Assembly: GCA_964577835.1 (NCBI GenBank)
Contig: CAZOBN010000003.1
Coordinates: forward strand, 8,441-72,440
Source of the DNA: CAVVYA01 sp964577835
GTDB lineage: Bacteria > Pseudomonadota > Alphaproteobacteria > SMXQ01
Length of the DNA stretch: 64,000 nt
Direction of reading: 5' to 3'
The notes beneath the pieces were generated by a model. The model was not told the origin of the DNA, made no database searches, and saw only the letters and a program-made list of their open reading frames with translations. The position numbers were made by a program, and so were the translations under genes. Below, in pieces: positions 61,029 to 64,000 of this stretch (position 1 is its first letter; every line of letters starts with the position of its first letter).

Positions 61029-61489
61029 GGGCGCGTTGCGCCGCTCTCGGGCGGCGGTTGCGGCGTCAGGGATGTCGGCGCCGGCGCGCCGGCCGCGCCG
61101 CCGGACGCGCGCCATTCGCCGGCCACGTCGCCGGTCGCCGGATCGAGCACCAGGATGCGCGTGCCGCCGTCGGGCAGCCGGGCCTGCACCAGCACGCGCG
61201 GGCCGATCGGCTGCACGGAGACGACGACGCTGCCGGCAGGCAGGCCGAGCTCGCGCACGCCGAAGTTGGTCGCGGCGACGGGCGCCTGGGGCGGCGGCGA
61301 GACCGGAGCACCGGGCCCGCTCTGCGGTGCCGGCGCGCCGGCGAGCGGCGGAATCGTCATGGTCGCCGGCGCGGGCTTGTCGCCGGTCGCCATCTTGGTG
61401 GCGCGGTTGTAGATGGTGACGCCGAGCACGGCGACGCCGACGGCGATCAGAATCCCCATGAAAATGACGAGGGCCTTGAGCGCTTGCAT
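61025..61489 (-). CDS. membrane-anchored Pro-rich protein (DUF6476-like)
   Basis: 154 residues from an ATG at 61489. An N-terminal helix (ALVIFMGILIAVGVAVLGVTI) is followed by a Pro/Ala-rich linker. A small beta domain follows (FGVRELGLPAGSVVVSVQPIGPRVLVQARLPDGGTRILVLDPATGDVAGEW). It probably faces the periplasm. The family label is tentative. It is divergent from rluD (22 bp apart) and coupled to the JAMM gene. Confidence 0.75.
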   Translation of the reverse strand: MQALKALVIFMGILIAVGVAVLGVTIYNRATKMATGDKPAPATMTIPPLAGAPAPQSGPGAPVSPPPQAPVAATNFGVRELGLPAGSVVVSVQPIGPRVLVQARLPDGGTRILVLDPATGDVAGEWRASGGAAGAPAPTSLTPQPPPESGATRP

Positions 61490-61511
61490 GGTTGGGTTCA
61501 CTCTCCGCGCG

Positions 61512-62759
61512 ATGAAAACAAAATCAAAACAAACTCGATCTAAACCGGCACCGGCGAAACCGGCAAAACGCAGTCCGGTGAAACGAGCACCGGCAAAACG
61601 AACGCCCGCACACCACACTTTGGCCGAAGCGGCACGGACCGCCCGCGAACCGCTGGCGCCCTCCGCGCCCGACCGGCCCGAGCGACGCGCCGCCGTGGCC
61701 GATCACGGCGCCTCTCACGACAAGTTGACCGGCCGCACGGCGGACGCCGACCGCATCGCCGTGACCCTCGACGAGGCCGCGGCGGGCACCCGGCTCGACA
61801 AGGCACTGGCCCAATTTCTGGCGGAAATCCGCCCGGAACTGTCGCGCAGCCGCATCCGTTCACTGATCGAGGGGGGCCATGTCAGGCTCCAAGTTGCAGG
61901 CGGCGAGACGGGCGGGACCATAACGGACCCCTCCCAGCGGGTCAAACACGGCCAAAGTTTCGCCATAGTCGTGCCCGAGCCTGCGCCTGCGGTTCCCGCC
62001 GCGCAGTCCATACCGCTCACCATCGTTTATGAGGATGCCCAGGTGCTCGTGGTGGATAAGCCCGCCGGCCTTGTGGTCCACCCCGCAGCCGGCAACCCGG
62101 ACCGGACGCTGGTCAATGCCCTGCTCGCCCACTGCGGCGAGTCGCTGTCGGGCATCGGCGGCGTGCGCCGGCCCGGCATCGTGCATCGCATCGACAAGGA
62201 CACCAGCGGCCTGATGGTGGTGGCCAAGACCGACGTGGCGCATGCCTCGCTCGCCGCGCAGTTCGCCGAGCACAGCCTCGACCGCGCCTATCTCGCGGTG
62301 GTATGGGGCGCGCCGCAGCCGGCAGCCGGCGAAATCGAAGGCGCCATCGGGCGCGACCCGCGCCACCGCCAGCGCATGACGGTGGTCGGGCGCGGCGGCA
62401 AAGCCGCGCTCACCCGTTACAAAACGATACGCCGTTTCACCGTTCCCGGAACAACCGCGCCGGTCGCGAGCTTAATAGAATGTCGGCTGGCGACCGGGCG
62501 GACCCATCAAATCCGCGTGCACATGGCCTGGATCGGCCATCCATTGCTAGGGGACGACACGTATAAGACCGTGAGACGCGGACGGCAGCCGCCGCCGCGA
62601 CCGCCTGCCGCAGCCCGTGCGGGGGAGGCCTTGGGGCGTCAGGCCCTGCACGCCTGCCGGATCGGCTTCCGACACCCGACCAGCGGTGAGCAGCTCCGCT
62701 TCGATTCTGATTTACCAGGCGATATCAAAGAATTGATTGCCAAGTTAGAGAGTCTTTAA
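61512..62759 (+). CDS. rluD: RluD-type 23S rRNA pseudouridine synthase
   Basis: 415 residues from an ATG at 61512. The first 40 residues are Lys/Pro/Ala-rich (RSKPAPAKPAKRSPVKRAPA). Next come an S4-like domain (about 95-160: RLDKALAQFLAEIRPELSRSRIRSLI) and the catalytic domain, with VHRIDKDTSGLMVVAK carrying the catalytic Asp. TGRTHQIRVHMAWIGHPLLGD follows. It makes pseudouridines in helix 69 of 23S rRNA. It lies 85 bp before rpoH. Confidence 0.93.
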   Translation: MKTKSKQTRSKPAPAKPAKRSPVKRAPAKRTPAHHTLAEAARTAREPLAPSAPDRPERRAAVADHGASHDKLTGRTADADRIAVTLDEAAAGTRLDKALAQFLAEIRPELSRSRIRSLIEGGHVRLQVAGGETGGTITDPSQRVKHGQSFAIVVPEPAPAVPAAQSIPLTIVYEDAQVLVVDKPAGLVVHPAAGNPDRTLVNALLAHCGESLSGIGGVRRPGIVHRIDKDTSGLMVVAKTDVAHASLAAQFAEHSLDRAYLAVVWGAPQPAAGEIEGAIGRDPRHRQRMTVVGRGGKAALTRYKTIRRFTVPGTTAPVASLIECRLATGRTHQIRVHMAWIGHPLLGDDTYKTVRRGRQPPPRPPAAARAGEALGRQALHACRIGFRHPTSGEQLRFDSDLPGDIKELIAKLESL

Positions 62760-62844
62760 AAGAACTTATATACAAGAGTAACGTGGTAAGGTATAGTCCG
62801 TATCCGCGAGAGGTCTTACGCCTCCGCCAAAAAGGAGCAAGCCA

Positions 62845-63747
62845 ATGAGCGCCATTCCCAACCTGCCGATCATGAGCCCCGAAGGGAATCTGTCGCGGTA
62901 TCTCCAGGAGATTCGCAAGTTTCCCATGCTCGAGCAGGAGCAGGAATACATGCTCGCCAAACGCTGGCGTGAGCACGACGATATCGACGCGGCCCATCAG
63001 CTGGTGACGAGCCACCTGCGCCTGGTCGCCAAGATCGCCATGGGCTACCGCGGCTATGGCCTGCCCCTGGGCGAGCTCATTTCCGAAGGCAACCTGGGCA
63101 TGATGCAGGCGGTCAAGCGCTTCGATCCGGAGCGCGGCTTCCGCTTGGCCACCTATGCCATGTGGTGGATCCGCGCCTCGATCCAGGAATACATCCTGCA
63201 TAGCTGGTCGCTCGTGAAGATGGGCACGACGGCTGCGCAGAAGAAGCTGTTCTTCAACCTGCGCAAGCTCAAGGGCCAGATGCAGGCGATCGAGGAGGGC
63301 GACCTGACGCCCGAGCAGGTGACCAAGATCGCCACGCGCCTCGGCGTGCCGGAAGAGGAGGTGGTGAACATGAACCGCCGCCTCGCCGCGCCCGACAGTT
63401 CGCTCAACGCGCCGGTCAAGGCCGACGGCGGCGACATGGAGTGGCAGGATTGGCTGGTCGACGATTCGCCCAACCAGGAGGCGCGCCTTGCCGAAAGCCA
63501 GGAGCTGGGCCAGCGCAAGGGCATGCTCGCCGCGGCGCTGAAGCAGCTCACCGATCGCGAGCGTCGCATCATCGTCGAGCGTCGGCTGATCGACGAGCCC
63601 AAGACGCTGGAGGACCTGTCGTCCGAGTACGGCATCAGCCGCGAGCGCGTGCGCCAGATCGAGGTGCGCGCCTTCGACAAGCTTCAGAAGGCGATGAAGA
63701 ACATGGTCGTCGAGGCGGCGGCCCGGCCGGCCCGGGCGCCCGCCTGA
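62845..63747 (+). CDS. rpoH: RNA polymerase heat-shock sigma factor RpoH (sigma-32)
   Basis: 300 residues with AAAAAGGAGC upstream. Region 2 is LVTSHLRLVAKIAMGYRGYGLPLGELISEGNLGMMQAVKRFDPERGFRLATYAMWWIRASIQEYIL. The RpoH box is QKKLFFNLRKLK. Region 4 is TLEDLSSEYGISRERVRQIEVRAFDKL. It directs transcription of chaperone and protease genes. The AT-rich leader at 62757-62800 probably holds its promoter. Confidence 0.97.
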   Translation: MSAIPNLPIMSPEGNLSRYLQEIRKFPMLEQEQEYMLAKRWREHDDIDAAHQLVTSHLRLVAKIAMGYRGYGLPLGELISEGNLGMMQAVKRFDPERGFRLATYAMWWIRASIQEYILHSWSLVKMGTTAAQKKLFFNLRKLKGQMQAIEEGDLTPEQVTKIATRLGVPEEEVVNMNRRLAAPDSSLNAPVKADGGDMEWQDWLVDDSPNQEARLAESQELGQRKGMLAAALKQLTDRERRIIVERRLIDEPKTLEDLSSEYGISRERVRQIEVRAFDKLQKAMKNMVVEAAARPARAPA

Positions 63748-63844
63748 CCCCTGACCTGCAGGCCCGATAGGGCAACAGATTAGGTTTTCGGGGGCTTTCC
63801 GCACCTTTCTTGGGTGCGGGGGCTCCTGTATACGTCTGCCCACC

Positions 63845-64000
63845 ATGAACGCCCAGAACATCGCCATTGTCGGCGCCACCGGCGCGGTCGGAGTGGAAAT
63901 CCTCCGCGTCCTCGAGCGACGGAACTTCCCCGTCGCTTCCCTCAAGCTGCTCGCCTCCGCCCGCTCGGTCGGCAAGACGCTCGAGTTCAAAGGCAAGCCG
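63845..64000 (+). CDS. asd: aspartate-semialdehyde dehydrogenase, 5' part only
   Basis: 52 N-terminal residues are visible before the window ends. NIAIVGATGAVGVEILRVLERRNFPVASLKLLASARSVGK is the NADP-binding start of Asd, which makes aspartate semialdehyde for lysine, threonine and methionine. The catalytic Cys lies beyond the window. Confidence 0.92.
   Translation, partial: MNAQNIAIVGATGAVGVEILRVLERRNFPVASLKLLASARSVGKTLEFKGKP

Overview
The window is a GC-rich stretch of an alphaproteobacterial chromosome, most likely order Hyphomicrobiales (Rhizobiales). The clues are a GapR/DUF2312 gene, DUF2852 and DUF3096 proteins, many tripartite-tricarboxylate (TTT) solute-binding proteins, and intergenic palindromic repeats of the type common in that order. 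A run of 100 Ns at 60440-60539 shows that this is a draft scaffold. The genus cannot be read from the sequence.

Region 1 (1-12603) is a catabolic island. On the minus strand are a partial M24 peptidase, two VOC proteins, a VOC-Rieske fusion, a LysR regulator, a hydroxyisobutyrate-dehydrogenase-like reductase, a TTT solute-binding protein, a haem-oxygenase-like (HDO) protein, a gentisate-dioxygenase-like bicupin and a dihydrodipicolinate-synthase-like aldolase. Divergent from these run an IclR regulator, a second bicupin and another TTT binding protein. Together they look like an uncharacterised route that takes up an aromatic or carboxylic acid, cleaves it oxidatively and splits the product.

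Region 2 (12685-23264) holds yciB, a second reductase with its LysR regulator, an amidohydrolase and a small secreted nuclease. It ends in a minus-strand operon: NDP-forming acyl-CoA synthetase, acyl-CoA dehydrogenase, a hydratase-lyase related to hydroxycinnamoyl-CoA hydratase-lyase, and a TTT binding protein. This suggests CoA-dependent side-chain breakdown of a phenylpropanoid-like acid.

Region 3 (23484-40000) is mixed housekeeping and envelope functions. It includes two short genes that look like the halves of a nitrile hydratase beta subunit with no catalytic partner nearby, a TetR/DUF2852 pair with a clear palindromic operator, a cobalamin-type binding protein, transporters (EamA, NhaA, SemiSWEET, ChrA), an LpxR-type lipid A deacylase, cyclophilin and GapR. 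At 28636-28812 a tRNA-Lys(UUU) gene is interrupted in its D-loop by a 101-bp palindromic element. The element has two further copies of identical length in this window.

Region 4 (40260-59220) carries a hipBA toxin-antitoxin locus with three operators exactly 50 bp apart, a candidate structured RNA, a PA2779/PA2778 pair, a DEAD-box helicase, a cation-efflux protein, CarD, cold-shock protein and infA. An exopolysaccharide-type group (PEP-CTERM protein, flippase, glycosyltransferase) and an AT-richer RES/Xre toxin-antitoxin pair follow. Region 5 (59513-64000) has tRNA-Glu, a 50-bp tandem repeat running into the assembly gap, a JAMM peptidase, an RluD-type pseudouridine synthase, rpoH and the start of asd.
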